A stretch of 64,000 nt of DNA from Bacteroidales bacterium (GTDB taxonomy: Bacteria > Bacteroidota > Bacteroidia > Bacteroidales > UBA932). Below the pieces are notes generated by a model. That model worked only from the letters and a program-made list of their open reading frames with translations. It was not told the DNA's origin and made no database searches. Positions within the stretch are counted from its first letter, which is position 1; every line of letters begins with the position of its first letter. The position numbers and the translations under genes are program-made. The stretch lies in assembly GCA_016285455.1 (NCBI GenBank), contig JAEEQS010000003.1, positions 1 through 64,000 on the forward strand, given 5' to 3'. This document shows positions 37,074 through 46,086 of the stretch, piece by piece.

Positions 37074-40000
37074 TTATTTCTTTGCAATCTTGGCCTGTTT
37101 GCGTGCGTTAAGGTCGTACATAACAGGGGTTGCAATGAATACAGATGAGAACGTACCAACGATTACGCCTATTGCAAGAGCCACTGCAAATCCGCGGATT
37201 GTGTCTCCGCCGAAGATTGCGATTGCCAGCAATACAACCAGTGTTGTACCGGAAGTATTGAATGTTCTGGCGAGTGTGCTGTTGACAGCGCCGTTGGTAT
37301 TGTCTTTGAGCGTGCGCTTAGGATAAAGCCTCTTGTACTCGCGGATACGGTCGAAGATAACCACGGTATCATTGATAGAATAACCGATGATTGTCAGAAC
37401 GGCCGCAATGAACGTTTGGTCTACGTCCAGGGTGAACGGCAGAACTCCTGTAAAGATGGAGTAGAAGCCGATCACTATAATGGAGTCGTGAGCAAGGGCT
37501 GCCACACCGCCGGCTCCCCAAGACCAGTTGGAGAATCTTGCGGCGATGTAGAGGAAGATTGCTATCAGGGCAATGATCACAGCGTAAGTTCCCTTGCGTT
37601 TCATATCATTTGCAATGGTAGGTCCAACCTTGTCCGAACTTACGATTCCGTTAGGGTTGTCCACCGTTGTGGTGAACTGCTCCTGAGTCAAGTGCTTGTC
37701 AAAGAAGTCGCTTCCGCTCAAAGCATTGTAGATCTTGGTTTCAACTTCCTGGTCAACTTCCTGTGAGTTGTCGTTAATCTTGTACTTGGTGGTTACCTTC
37801 ATCTGGCTTCCTGCGCCAAACTGCTTAACCTCCACGCTCTCTCCGAATTCGGCCTCTACAGCCTTTCTAACCTGGTCTGCAGAAACCAGCTTGTCGAATC
37901 TGAGAACGTAGGTGCGACCTCCTGTAAAGTCAACTCCGTAGGAGAATCCCCTTCCAAAGATGAAGAACAGGCAGACTGCAATAACGGCAGCTGCAAGCAC
38001 ATAGGTGTACTTTCTCATTCCAATAAAATCGAAATGGGTGTTGGTCAGGAACTTGCGAGTAAGCTTGCCCTCGAAAGTAATGTTCTTGTTCTTTGCAAGA
38101 CGGCTCTCGAAGTAAAGTCTCGTAATGAAGATAGAGGTAATCAGGGAAGTGATGATACCAATGATCAGGGTGGTTGCGAATCCCTGGATAGGACCGGTTC
38201 CGAATACTGCCAGCACGATACCTACGATGATAGTCGTGATGTTACCGTCAAGAATTGCAGAGTAAGCGTTGCTGTAACCGTCTTTGACAGCCAGTCTAAG
38301 CTGCTTTCCGCTGCGGAGTTCTTCCTTGATTCTTTCATAGATGATGACGTTGGAGTCCACCGCCATACCTAAGGTCAGAATCAAACCGGCAATACCAGGC
38401 AGGGTTAGAACTGCGCCTATGGAGATAAGCGCTCCAATAAGGAAGATCACGTTGCATATCAGTGCTATGCAAGCTGCAACGCCGGCTCCCCTGTAGAAGA
38501 ACAGCATATACAGCAGCACCAGTATGAAAGCTATCAGGAACGAGAACATTCCTGAATTGATGGATTCCTTACCGAGAGAAGGTCCTACAACCTGCTCCTG
38601 GAGGATGGTTGCCGGAGCCGGCAGTTTACCGGACTTCAGCACGTTTGTAAGGTCAGTGGCCTCTTCAAATGAGAAGTGGCCGGTAATCTCGCTCCTTCCG
38701 CCCTCGATAGCCTCGTTGACGTTAGGATAAGAATAAACCATTCCGTCCAGAACAACTGCAATGCTGCGGTTTACGTTGTCTGCCGTCAGCCTTGCCCAGG
38801 TTCTCGCTCCATCTGGATTCATCGCCATACTTACGCCAGGATAACCGCCCTGCTCCCTATAGGAGATGCTGGCATCTGTGATGCAGCTTCCGTCAAGAGG
38901 AGCCTTTCCGTCTCTCTGGGAGTTCTTTATGGCAACAAGCTCAAAGTATGTCTCAGCCTTGTCTGTCGGCTTTACGCTCCACATAGGAACCAGGTCTGCC
39001 GGAAGAACGGCCTTAACCTGAGGCATATTCAGATACTTGTTTACCAGTGCGGTATCTTTGTAGTGAGCAATACCCATACAGGCACCTCTCTGGTCCTGCG
39101 GATGCAGGATTGCAAGAAGAGGATGAGCTGCAATCAGAGCTGCTTCATTTGCAAGGGAATCGGTTGCCCCGATTTCCTTCTTTACGGCCTCTGCAAGACC
39201 GCCTTCAGCCTTCTGGGCTGTGGTGTCTGCAGCGGCTTCCTCTTTCTGTGTTTCCTCTGCCAGAAGATCTTTCAGAAGGGCGTCTGCCTGATTGAGAGAG
39301 CTGCTGATTTCGGAATACTTGTAAGTTGGCCAGAATTCCAGAGATGCTGTTCCCTGGAGAAGCTTTCTTACACGCTCAGGCTCCTTTACACCAGGAAGTT
39401 CAACAAGAATTCTTCCTGAACTTCCAAGTCTCTGGATGTTAGGGGCAGTTACTCCAAAGCGGTCTATACGGCTGCGGAGTACCTGGAAGGAATTGGAAAT
39501 TGCACTCTCGGCCTCCTGACGGATCACGTCAATAACCTGATCGTCTGTGCTTTCTGTCTTGATCTTATCTCTCATCTCGTAAGTTGAGAAGATAGAGGAC
39601 AGTTTCTTTCCGTTAGAGAACTCTTTCCACGCCTGCGCAAAGAGGGTTATGAAGTCCTGGCGCTTTTCAATCTCGTCTTTGGTGGCCTTTTCCAAAGCCT
39701 TTACAAATTCCTCAGACTGGTTGTCGTTGCTCAGAGCCTTTACCAGATCCTTCAGCTGCACCTGCATCATGACGTTCATTCCGCCCTTCAGGTCAAGTCC
39801 CAGCTTTATCTCCTTCTCCTTGACTTCTTTGTAGGTGTTGCCCAAGAATACTTTCTGGTCGGCTATGGAATCCAGGTAATATCTGTTCTTTACTTTATTG
39901 ACAGAGTCCAAGAAGTAAGCCTGGTCGTCTTCAGACACCATTGCAAACTCCGGCTTGGCTTTCTCTGTCTCAATAGCTTTGGCTGCGTATTCTTCCGCAT

Positions 40001-40100
40001 TCTTCTCCTGATGTCTGGTTGCCCAGGTAAATGAAAGCTGGTACAGGCAGGCCAGCAGAATCAGGATTGCCAATGCTCTAAAAAGCCCTTTGTTTTGCAT
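37074..40100 (-). CDS. secDF: Fused protein translocase subunit SecDF
   Basis: 1008 residues, combining SecD and SecF in one chain as is usual in Bacteroidota. The SecD half has an N-terminal helix, DLKGGMNVMMQV, a large periplasmic domain (RIDRFGVTAPNIQRLGSSGRILVELPG) and a five-helix bundle with GLILTLGMAVDSNVIIYERIKEE. The SecF half starts near residue 700 (GVDFTGGRTYVL) and has GYSINDTVVIFDRIRE. It uses the proton gradient to finish export of preproteins through SecYEG. Single-gene unit with its own terminator. Confidence 0.97.
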   Translation of the reverse strand: MQNKGLFRALAILILLACLYQLSFTWATRHQEKNAEEYAAKAIETEKAKPEFAMVSEDDQAYFLDSVNKVKNRYYLDSIADQKVFLGNTYKEVKEKEIKLGLDLKGGMNVMMQVQLKDLVKALSNDNQSEEFVKALEKATKDEIEKRQDFITLFAQAWKEFSNGKKLSSIFSTYEMRDKIKTESTDDQVIDVIRQEAESAISNSFQVLRSRIDRFGVTAPNIQRLGSSGRILVELPGVKEPERVRKLLQGTASLEFWPTYKYSEISSSLNQADALLKDLLAEETQKEEAAADTTAQKAEGGLAEAVKKEIGATDSLANEAALIAAHPLLAILHPQDQRGACMGIAHYKDTALVNKYLNMPQVKAVLPADLVPMWSVKPTDKAETYFELVAIKNSQRDGKAPLDGSCITDASISYREQGGYPGVSMAMNPDGARTWARLTADNVNRSIAVVLDGMVYSYPNVNEAIEGGRSEITGHFSFEEATDLTNVLKSGKLPAPATILQEQVVGPSLGKESINSGMFSFLIAFILVLLYMLFFYRGAGVAACIALICNVIFLIGALISIGAVLTLPGIAGLILTLGMAVDSNVIIYERIKEELRSGKQLRLAVKDGYSNAYSAILDGNITTIIVGIVLAVFGTGPIQGFATTLIIGIITSLITSIFITRLYFESRLAKNKNITFEGKLTRKFLTNTHFDFIGMRKYTYVLAAAVIAVCLFFIFGRGFSYGVDFTGGRTYVLRFDKLVSADQVRKAVEAEFGESVEVKQFGAGSQMKVTTKYKINDNSQEVDQEVETKIYNALSGSDFFDKHLTQEQFTTTVDNPNGIVSSDKVGPTIANDMKRKGTYAVIIALIAIFLYIAARFSNWSWGAGGVAALAHDSIIVIGFYSIFTGVLPFTLDVDQTFIAAVLTIIGYSINDTVVIFDRIREYKRLYPKRTLKDNTNGAVNSTLARTFNTSGTTLVVLLAIAIFGGDTIRGFAVALAIGVIVGTFSSVFIATPVMYDLNARKQAKIAKK

Positions 40101-40129
40101 TTTTTAAACTCATTTTTGATAATAGGCTG

Positions 40130-40137
40130 CAAATGTA
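40130..40137 (-). promoter_or_regulatory. -7 element before secDF
   Basis: TACATTTG on the minus strand, 29 nt before the ATG at 40100. No TTG at the usual distance. Confidence 0.45.
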
Positions 40138-40167
40138 CAATTTTTTCGTTAAAAAAAAGTATTTCCG

Positions 40168-40175
40168 TACCTTTG
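40168..40175 (+). promoter_or_regulatory. -7 element directly before the PD40/SPOR gene
   Basis: TACCTTTG, only 5 nt before the ATG at 40181, predicting a leaderless or nearly leaderless transcript. Divergent from the secDF element. Confidence 0.45.
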
Positions 40176-40180
40176 CCAAG

Positions 40181-42214
40181 ATGAAGAAAATCATATCGCT
40201 GACCATATTGCTTCTGGCTTGCTCTTTTCTCTGCGATGAAATCCTCGCCCAAACCCTGAGCGAAGGAGCGCAGAAAAACGAGCGCAGGGCAGACTCCCTT
40301 TACCGCAGGTATGAGTTCTCCAGAGCCGCAGACATCTACTCCCAGATGGCTAAAACCGCAGATGGGCAAGACAAGAACCGGCTGGAACTCAAGTCTATAG
40401 CCTGCCAGAACGGAGAGTCTATGCTTCAGTATGTATCGTCTCCGACTATTGTCACCCGCAAGATTCTGGACAAAAAAGACTTCTATCTTTATTATCCAAA
40501 GATCAGCAGCGTGGGCCATTTCATCCACGCTCCGCAGGGCTTAGCTTCCACTTCAGACACCCTGTATCTGCCGGATGACAAGAACACGCTTTACTATTCC
40601 ACCAAGAATAATTACGGAATCTGGGACATATTCATAAGCCGCAAGCAGGAAGACGGCACCTGGAGCGCTCCGGAGGCTCTCGGCTCTAACATCAACAGCA
40701 AGGGAAACGAGATCTTCCCGTTCGTTTCTCCTGACGGAAAGCGGCTCTTCTTCTCCTCCAACGGCCATTATGGAGCCGGCGGATATGATCTCTACGTAAG
40801 CCAATGGGATGAAGAAAAACAGGAATGGGGCCAGGCCCAGAATATGGGTTTCCCTTATTCATCGCCGAGCGACGACCTCTTCTTCTATGTAACTCCAGAC
40901 GGCAAATACGCGGCCTTCTCCTCCACCCGTTCTCTGGACGATCCAACCTCCAGGCTTTACAGCCCGTCCAGAATTCTGTGCTTTGTGGTTGACTATGAGG
41001 ATGATCCGGTAAAGCACGCCGCCTCTCCGGAAGAAGCGTGGGAGCTTTCCCGCCTCAGAACCGGCACCGTTCTTACCCAGCAGCAGAGAGATTCCCTCAG
41101 CAACGCGGAAGTTGCCAAGGCACTGGAAGGCGTGGAAAGAAGAAGCGGCCTGGCAGAGATGGATTCTTCCGCCCGCAAAACCACGGAAGACTACACCGCC
41201 GCCACCCAGAAATACCGCAAACTAAAGACTCAGATGGAAAAGCTCCTGGCCAGCCAGACGGCATACAGGGCTTTATATTCCCAGCTGAATGAAAGGCTCA
41301 TCGCTGAGCAAGACGAACAGGAGGCCAGCCTCAAGAGAGACTCCCTCCAGAGCATCAGCCAGCGGATATCGCAGAGCGAAAACGCTATGTTTGCCGTTGG
41401 CCAGCAGCTCCGCGATACAGAGCGCGAGATAAGGGAAATCGAGGAAGTCTTTATGTCGACCGGCGTAGTTGTTCCTTCCGGCTCCGCCTTCAAGAGCTCG
41501 GAACAGCTTAAGGCAGAGGCAGAAACCGGCGTGGCCCAGGAAGAGGAGGAAAACATCTCCAGCCTGCTTTCCACAAGAAGCAAGGTTATCGCTGAGGAAG
41601 ATTTCAAGATTGAAAGAATCCGTCCTGAGGTTGACCTTACCTTCAAGGTTCAGAAAAAAGGAACCCTTGTAGACCTGGAAGATTTTCCGGAGGGCCTTAT
41701 CTATCAGATCCGCTTCCTTTCTTCCACCAAACAGCTTACAGAGGCTTCTTTCAAGGGCCTAACTCCTGTATTTGAAAGACTGTCAAACGGCCGCTACACC
41801 TACTCCGCCGGAGCCTTTGCAAAGTATTCAGACGCTTACCGCCAGCTCTCCAGGGTTAAGAAAGCCGGCTTCTCCAACGCCTCCATAGTGGCCTATGAAA
41901 ATAAAGAGGCCATTCCTTTGGAAGTTGCCAGAAAGAAAGAAGCCCAGACCGCCCAAGCCCAGAAGAACCAGAACAAAAACCAAAAAGGAAAATCATCTTC
42001 TTATAACGTGGTGATTACCACCCCTGAACCAGGCCTGGACTCCCAGCTTATGAAAGCCATCAAAGCCACCGGCAAAGATATTGCAAAAGTCTCCCAGGAC
42101 AAATCCTTCAGGTTCATCTGCGGCCCGTTCTCCTCTGAAAAGGAAGCCAACGCCCTTGCAGACAAGCTCCGTGCAGAATCAGACAAAAAGATAACGGTTG
42201 AAGCCGTTAATTAA
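40181..42214 (+). CDS. Periplasmic PD40 (beta-propeller-like) protein with C-terminal SPOR-like repeats
   Basis: 677 residues from MKKIISL; an in-frame Met at 40133 lies upstream of the likely promoter and signal peptide and is rejected. The signal peptide ends near ILAQ. A TPR-like stretch (LYRRYEFSRAADIYSQMA) precedes two or three PD40 blades (FVSPDGKRLFFSSNGHYGAG, then VTPDGKYAAFSSTR). Then come a long Gln/Glu-rich coiled coil (about residues 340-430) and two SPOR-like modules (IYQIRFLSSTKQLT near 520, FICGPFSSEKEANALADKL near 645). PD40 is typical of TolB and OmpA-linked Bacteroidota envelope proteins, and SPOR binds denuded peptidoglycan at the septum. A cell-envelope or division role is an inference. 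Confidence 0.8.
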   Translation: MKKIISLTILLLACSFLCDEILAQTLSEGAQKNERRADSLYRRYEFSRAADIYSQMAKTADGQDKNRLELKSIACQNGESMLQYVSSPTIVTRKILDKKDFYLYYPKISSVGHFIHAPQGLASTSDTLYLPDDKNTLYYSTKNNYGIWDIFISRKQEDGTWSAPEALGSNINSKGNEIFPFVSPDGKRLFFSSNGHYGAGGYDLYVSQWDEEKQEWGQAQNMGFPYSSPSDDLFFYVTPDGKYAAFSSTRSLDDPTSRLYSPSRILCFVVDYEDDPVKHAASPEEAWELSRLRTGTVLTQQQRDSLSNAEVAKALEGVERRSGLAEMDSSARKTTEDYTAATQKYRKLKTQMEKLLASQTAYRALYSQLNERLIAEQDEQEASLKRDSLQSISQRISQSENAMFAVGQQLRDTEREIREIEEVFMSTGVVVPSGSAFKSSEQLKAEAETGVAQEEEENISSLLSTRSKVIAEEDFKIERIRPEVDLTFKVQKKGTLVDLEDFPEGLIYQIRFLSSTKQLTEASFKGLTPVFERLSNGRYTYSAGAFAKYSDAYRQLSRVKKAGFSNASIVAYENKEAIPLEVARKKEAQTAQAQKNQNKNQKGKSSSYNVVITTPEPGLDSQLMKAIKATGKDIAKVSQDKSFRFICGPFSSEKEANALADKLRAESDKKITVEAVN

Positions 42215-42222
42215 AAAAATGT

Positions 42223-42230
42223 TATATTTG
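42223..42230 (+). promoter_or_regulatory. -7 element before tRNA-Ser
   Basis: TATATTTG, 39 nt before the tRNA. A TTG at 42198-42200 is 22 nt upstream, close to the usual spacing. Confidence 0.5.
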
Positions 42231-42269
42231 CACTCCATTTGAATAAACAATATTCAGACAACAATCCCT

Positions 42270-42358
42270 GGTGAGGTGGGAGAGTGGCTGAATCCAGCAG
42301 TTTGCTAAACTGCCGAACCGGTTTAACGGTTCCGCGAGTTCGAATCTCGCCCTCACCG
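42270..42358 (+). tRNA. tRNA-Ser (anticodon GCT)
   Basis: 89 nt. The acceptor GGTGAGG pairs fully with CCTCACC (42351-42357), with discriminator G. The anticodon stem GCAGT/ACTGC encloses loop TTGCTAA with anticodon GCT at 42304-42306. There is a long variable arm (GAACCGGTTTAACGGTTC), as in class II tRNAs, and a TTCGAAT T-loop. CCA is not encoded. It reads AGC and AGT codons. Confidence 0.95.
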
Positions 42359-42362
42359 CAAT

Positions 42363-42406
42363 ACCCTAAATGTTTTGGCTTTCAGACATTTGGGGTGTTT
42401 TTTTTA
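42363..42406 (+). terminator. Terminator after tRNA-Ser, overlapping the 3' end of the convergent acyltransferase gene
   Basis: Arms ACCCTAAATGT (42363-42373) and ACATTTGGGGT (42386-42396), 12-nt loop, followed by a run of T. The last codons and stop of the minus-strand gene (42382) lie within the hairpin. Confidence 0.75.
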
Positions 42407-42948
42407 TAATGAGGCAGCAGAAAGCACTCAGGATGACGCGCCGTTACTCCACTGTACATCTCCGCGAGTTGTTGATAAACCTTGTTCAGATCACTCAAGT
42501 CTGTTATTACGCCTTTCACACCGCCCTCGCGCCGGCCATAGTCTATATAAGCCACAACTACTGGAACATTCGCTTTAACGGCCATGTAATAAAAGCCCGG
42601 ATTCCAATGGTTCGTAGGCGCGAATCCTCCCTCGGGACAAATGGCCAGATGCATCCGGTCCTTTCCATTGAGCACGTTAACGGCATCGTAGATGGAGTTA
42701 TGCCCCTTGATGCCTCTAATTGGAATGACTCCGAGCAGTCGCACGATGATGACCATCGGAAAACGGAACAACTCCTTTTTGCCTAGGAAATGGTGAGGCA
42801 CTCCCCACACTTTCATCACCAGCTTGCCGATAGCCGCATCCCAGTAAGAGGTGTGTGGAGCAAATACAATGATGCTCTTGGGTATTTCCGGGAAGTCTGT
42901 GGTAATCTTATAACCAAGTATTTTTAACAGAAGCCGCGCTATTCTCAT
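42382..42948 (-). CDS. PlsC-like acyltransferase (lysophospholipid acyltransferase family)
   Basis: 188 residues, shorter than classical PlsC (about 240). The catalytic block is HTSYWD (H-x4-D) near residue 32, followed by GKKELFRFP, an IPIRG motif and the ICPEGGFAP motif. One or two weak hydrophobic segments suggest peripheral membrane attachment. It would add an acyl group to a lysophospholipid or a related lipid acceptor. It stands alone between tRNA-Ser (convergent) and the M56/BlaI pair. Confidence 0.8.
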   Translation of the reverse strand: MRIARLLLKILGYKITTDFPEIPKSIIVFAPHTSYWDAAIGKLVMKVWGVPHHFLGKKELFRFPMVIIVRLLGVIPIRGIKGHNSIYDAVNVLNGKDRMHLAICPEGGFAPTNHWNPGFYYMAVKANVPVVVAYIDYGRREGGVKGVITDLSDLNKVYQQLAEMYSGVTARHPECFLLPHYKKNTPNV

Positions 42949-42986
42949 AGCGCAAAAATAATCACTTTCGTGCTTCTATGAAAGCT

Positions 42987-43017
42987 AAAAACGCACACCA
43001 AACAAGTGTGCGTTTTT
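42987..43017 (-). terminator. Terminator after the M56/TonB gene (bidirectional stem)
   Basis: Perfect 12-bp arms AAAAACGCACAC and GTGTGCGTTTTT with a 7-nt loop, and T runs on either strand. On the minus strand it closes the blaI-M56 unit. Confidence 0.85.
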
Positions 43018-43046
43018 CTTTTCGAGCTTCGCTTTTATTCGCCTCG

Positions 43047-44261
43047 TTATTCTTGCAGGCGGAAAACGATCGGGAAATTATAAGTCACCTTCACGGGTTT
43101 GCCGTTCTGCATGCCTGGAGTCCATTTGAGGTCACAGCTTTTCATGACACGTAGAACTTCAGCGTCCAGGTCAGGATTGATGCCCCGGACAACTTCAAAT
43201 TCATCCATTGAACCATCAGGCATAATGGAGAACCGTACAAGCATACGTCCCTGGGCTCCCGCTGAAATGGCGCTTTCCGGATATTCTACGTTTTTGTAAA
43301 TCCACCGGGCAAACTGGCTGTCATCACCGTCGTTGAAGGTAGGTTTTACCTCAACATCCTGGAAAGAAACAGCCTCAGCGACAACGGTCTCATCAGAAGT
43401 TTCAACCTTGGCGTTCTTGGAAGGATTGCAGGCATAAACCAAGGCCGCCAACAGAGGAATCAGAGCCAGATACGCAAGACGCATCCAGCTTTTGGAAGAA
43501 GATTTGATCATCATAGTAATTCTGTTTTTAAGTTGGGCGTGCTGGAAGCCGCTGGCCAGGGAGAATCGCTGCTCTCCCACGGCTTTCCTAACAAGCAAAA
43601 GTTGATATTGAGTTGCGTCGATGCCTTTTTGAATGACTTTTTCGTCTGCCTCGTACTCGTGAAGCAGGCCGAGTTCCGTGCGCGCTATCCACACCAGTGG
43701 ATTCCACCACCAGAATATCTGGATTGCACGGAAAAGGAACAGGTCGAGATAATGTAAGCTTTTAACGTGCATCGTCTCGTGAGAGAAAATTGCCGGGTTT
43801 TCATTTAGGTCTTTGTCGCAAATGAAAATGGTTCTCCCGAAAGTGAATGAAGGCTGTCCGTCTTTCAGGATTACTGTACGGTATCCATCTTTGTTTATTC
43901 TCTGTCCTCTCCTTGCCATACGGCAGATTTTTGTCGCCGATAAAAGAGTTGTAACCAGAACGGTTGCAATGCCGGCAATATAAAGACCACAAATCAGAAT
44001 AGTCCAAGGGAAAGGGGCCTGAGGGCTTGCCGATACAGCCCCATCTTCAACAGCAGTCATTGTTAGCGGACCAACTTCTGCCAAGACAGAGACCGTGCGG
44101 ACTTTCAGCAGCGGCAGAACCGCGCACGCCACAGATCCTGCAAGCAGGGCAATCCTGTTGAAACGGAAAAACGTGGTGCGGCGCATTACCAGAAGGTAAA
44201 AAGCATAGAACACGGCCAGGTACAGACCGCTTCGCGCAATATATAAAAGGAATGCCGTCAT
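43047..44261 (-). CDS. BlaR1/MecR1-like M56 metallopeptidase with TonB C-terminal domain
   Basis: 404 residues. The N-terminus has three or four membrane helices; the zinc site HETMH stands near residue 160 (SHETMHVKSLHYLD), followed by a further helix (LAYLALIPLLAALVYACN). The C-terminus (about 315-404) is a TonB-type domain (VEYPESAISAGAQGRM, then PVKVTYNFPIVFR). BlaR1 itself carries a penicillin-binding sensor there, so this is the Bacteroidota version with a different output. The family cleaves a BlaI-type repressor on an envelope signal. It overlaps the blaI-like gene by 4 bp. No beta-lactamase gene is in the window. Confidence 0.85.
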   Translation of the reverse strand: MTAFLLYIARSGLYLAVFYAFYLLVMRRTTFFRFNRIALLAGSVACAVLPLLKVRTVSVLAEVGPLTMTAVEDGAVSASPQAPFPWTILICGLYIAGIATVLVTTLLSATKICRMARRGQRINKDGYRTVILKDGQPSFTFGRTIFICDKDLNENPAIFSHETMHVKSLHYLDLFLFRAIQIFWWWNPLVWIARTELGLLHEYEADEKVIQKGIDATQYQLLLVRKAVGEQRFSLASGFQHAQLKNRITMMIKSSSKSWMRLAYLALIPLLAALVYACNPSKNAKVETSDETVVAEAVSFQDVEVKPTFNDGDDSQFARWIYKNVEYPESAISAGAQGRMLVRFSIMPDGSMDEFEVVRGINPDLDAEVLRVMKSCDLKWTPGMQNGKPVKVTYNFPIVFRLQE

Positions 44262-44623
44262 TTCTTCTTGTTTTCTATGGTTGCTATTAAAGCCTTGAGC
44301 TCTTCAAGATCTATCTTGTCATCCTCCACGAACTGAGAAACCAGAGACGCGTAGGAATTGTTGTAGTACCGGGCCACCACATCCGACACCGTGTTTCCCC
44401 TGTACTTCTTTTCGCTTATCTTCACCTTGTAGCGGAAGGAATTTGCCATTGGCTCCCTCTCCACAAACCCCTTTTCCTCGAGGAACTTCACAAGTGTAGC
44501 TACTGTATTGTAGTGAGGCTTCGGCTCAGGAATGTAAGAAATGAGATCCCTTATGAACATGCTTCCGTGTTCCCAGAAAATGTTCATCAGCATCTCTTCC
44601 TTTGACGTAAGTTTCTGTTTCAT
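44258..44623 (-). CDS. BlaI/MecI-family transcriptional repressor
   Basis: 121 residues. The winged-helix domain spans residues 1-75 (LTSKEEMLMNIFWEHG, then HYNTVATLVKFLEEKGFVE), with a dimerization tail. BlaI proteins hold promoters shut as dimers until cleaved by the partner M56 peptidase, encoded next with a 4-bp overlap. The targets are probably its own operon and unlinked genes. Confidence 0.9.
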   Translation of the reverse strand: MKQKLTSKEEMLMNIFWEHGSMFIRDLISYIPEPKPHYNTVATLVKFLEEKGFVEREPMANSFRYKVKISEKKYRGNTVSDVVARYYNNSYASLVSQFVEDDKIDLEELKALIATIENKKK

Positions 44624-44769
44624 TTTTCAGCCCTTTTTATCATTGTCCAGGACAAAGGTAAAACATATTTTTCAATTATCCTAATTTTTTTAGGAGTTTT
44701 CCGTGTTTTTTTCGGAGAACACTGTTTTCCGGTTTGATTATTCTTTATTCCGCGTCCAAGAAAAATGAT

Positions 44770-44777
44770 TAAATTTG
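44770..44777 (+). promoter_or_regulatory. Upstream -7 element before the ATPase gene
   Basis: TAAATTTG. A partly decayed operator-like sequence (44791-44804) lies 13 nt downstream, echoing the layout of the second site. Confidence 0.35.
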
Positions 44778-44790
44778 CATATCGCAAAAA

Positions 44791-44804
44791 TCCCTCATTG
44801 AGTG
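44791..44804 (+). promoter_or_regulatory. Degenerate copy of the palindromic operator
   Basis: TCCCTCATTGAGTG shares 12 of 14 bases with the palindrome at 44823-44839, whose right arm is TGAGGGA. Confidence 0.45.
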
Positions 44805-44822
44805 CTCGTTTTTGTAAATTCT

Positions 44823-44839
44823 TTCCCTCATTGAGGGAA
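44823..44839 (+). promoter_or_regulatory. 17-bp palindrome, probable operator
   Basis: TTCCCTCA-T-TGAGGGAA is a perfect inverted repeat around one base. It lies 6 nt upstream of the -7 element at 44846, where a bound protein would block RNA polymerase. The binder is unknown. Confidence 0.55.
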
Positions 44840-44845
44840 TTTTTC

Positions 44846-44853
44846 TATATTTG
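44846..44853 (+). promoter_or_regulatory. -7 element before the ATPase gene
   Basis: TATATTTG, 18 nt before the ATG at 44872. Confidence 0.5.
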
Positions 44854-44871
44854 CGGAACAATTTATTGATT

Positions 44872-46047
44872 ATGATAGACAAGACCCTTTTAGAATTTAT
44901 GGAAGCTATGCTCCGCCAAACCCCAATGGAATTCAGGAGATATGCTTATAAAGACATTCACTGGAACAACCGCTTGCTAGGAATTGTTGGAGCCAGAGGA
45001 GTGGGCAAGTCCACGTTAGTAAAACAATATTTGCTTGCCAATCGCGACAAGGGCAAGTTCTTGTATGTCTCTGCAGATCAGATGTATTTTACTTCCCATA
45101 CTCTTTTGGAGCTTGCCCGCGAGCTTTCTTTGGACGGTTATACTCATTTAATAATAGATGAAATACATAAATATCCCAATTGGTCCAGAGAGCTGAAAAA
45201 CATCTATGATACATATAGAGACCTTAATGTTATCTTCACGGGTTCTTCTATTCTGGACATTCTTCATGGAGAAGCCGATCTTTCCAGAAGGGCTGTGGTT
45301 TACCCAATGTATGGGCTTTCTTTCCGCGAATACCTTAAACTGTTTCACAATATCACCGTAGGTGTCTTTTCGCTGGAAGAAATTGTTAACCACAAAGTAG
45401 AGTCGCCTTCCTTGCCGCATCCTCGCCCATATTTTGAACAATATTTGAGAGAAGGCTATTATCCTTTTGCCGTTGAGGGCGGTTTTCCTATAAAGATGCA
45501 GCAGGTTATATCACAAACCATTGAATCGGACATCGCCCAATTTGCGGAGTTAAAAGCCACAACCGCCAGAAAACTAAAACGGCTTATTGGCGTTATAGCG
45601 GAAAGCGCTCCGTTCAAACCTAACTTATCTTCCCTGGCAACAGTGGTGGGAGTCAGCAAGAACAACATTGCTGATTATCTTATCTATATGGAGCGCGCAG
45701 GTTTGATTGGACAATTAAGAGACGCAACGGGTGGCATCAGGGGCATTGGAAAGGTTGAAAAGGTATATATCGACAATCCGTCTTTAATGACTGTTCTCAG
45801 CGATGGCAACCCTAACATCGGGAATTTGAGGGAGACCTTCTTCTACAGCCAGACAAGAGTCAGAAACGACGTTGTAAGCTCCAAGGATTCTGACTTTGTT
45901 ATAGACCGCTACACTTTTGAGGTGGGAGGAAAAAAGAAAGGACGCCGCCAGATTGAAAATATTGCAGACGGATATCTTGTAAAAGATGATATTGAGTTCG
46001 GTTTCGAGAATGTTATTCCTCTTTGGCATTTTGGCCTGAACTATTAG
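44872..46047 (+). CDS. AAA-type ATPase with DUF4143-like C-terminal domain
   Basis: 391 residues from MIDKTLLEF; a Met at 44851 lies inside the promoter element and is rejected. Walker A is GARGVGKST (40-48), Walker B LIIDEIHK, and sensor 1 VIFTGSSILD. The C-terminal half has the helix-turn-helix-like LSSLATVVGVSKNNIADYLIYMERAG and ends with a nuclease-fold-like stretch (DFVIDRYTFEVGGKKKGRRQ). These ATPases are very numerous in gut Bacteroidota, their role is unknown, and some sit near defence or toxin genes. It is transcribed alone behind a duplicated operator. Confidence 0.85.
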   Translation: MIDKTLLEFMEAMLRQTPMEFRRYAYKDIHWNNRLLGIVGARGVGKSTLVKQYLLANRDKGKFLYVSADQMYFTSHTLLELARELSLDGYTHLIIDEIHKYPNWSRELKNIYDTYRDLNVIFTGSSILDILHGEADLSRRAVVYPMYGLSFREYLKLFHNITVGVFSLEEIVNHKVESPSLPHPRPYFEQYLREGYYPFAVEGGFPIKMQQVISQTIESDIAQFAELKATTARKLKRLIGVIAESAPFKPNLSSLATVVGVSKNNIADYLIYMERAGLIGQLRDATGGIRGIGKVEKVYIDNPSLMTVLSDGNPNIGNLRETFFYSQTRVRNDVVSSKDSDFVIDRYTFEVGGKKKGRRQIENIADGYLVKDDIEFGFENVIPLWHFGLNY

Positions 46048-46086
46048 ATTCAGTGTTTCTGCAGGAAAAATAAGCGGGAAAATAAT

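Noticed and set aside
41020..41040. Possible frameshift or phase-variable tract in the PD40/SPOR gene
   Set aside because: No homopolymer or short tandem repeat is present and the frame is intact over 677 codons.
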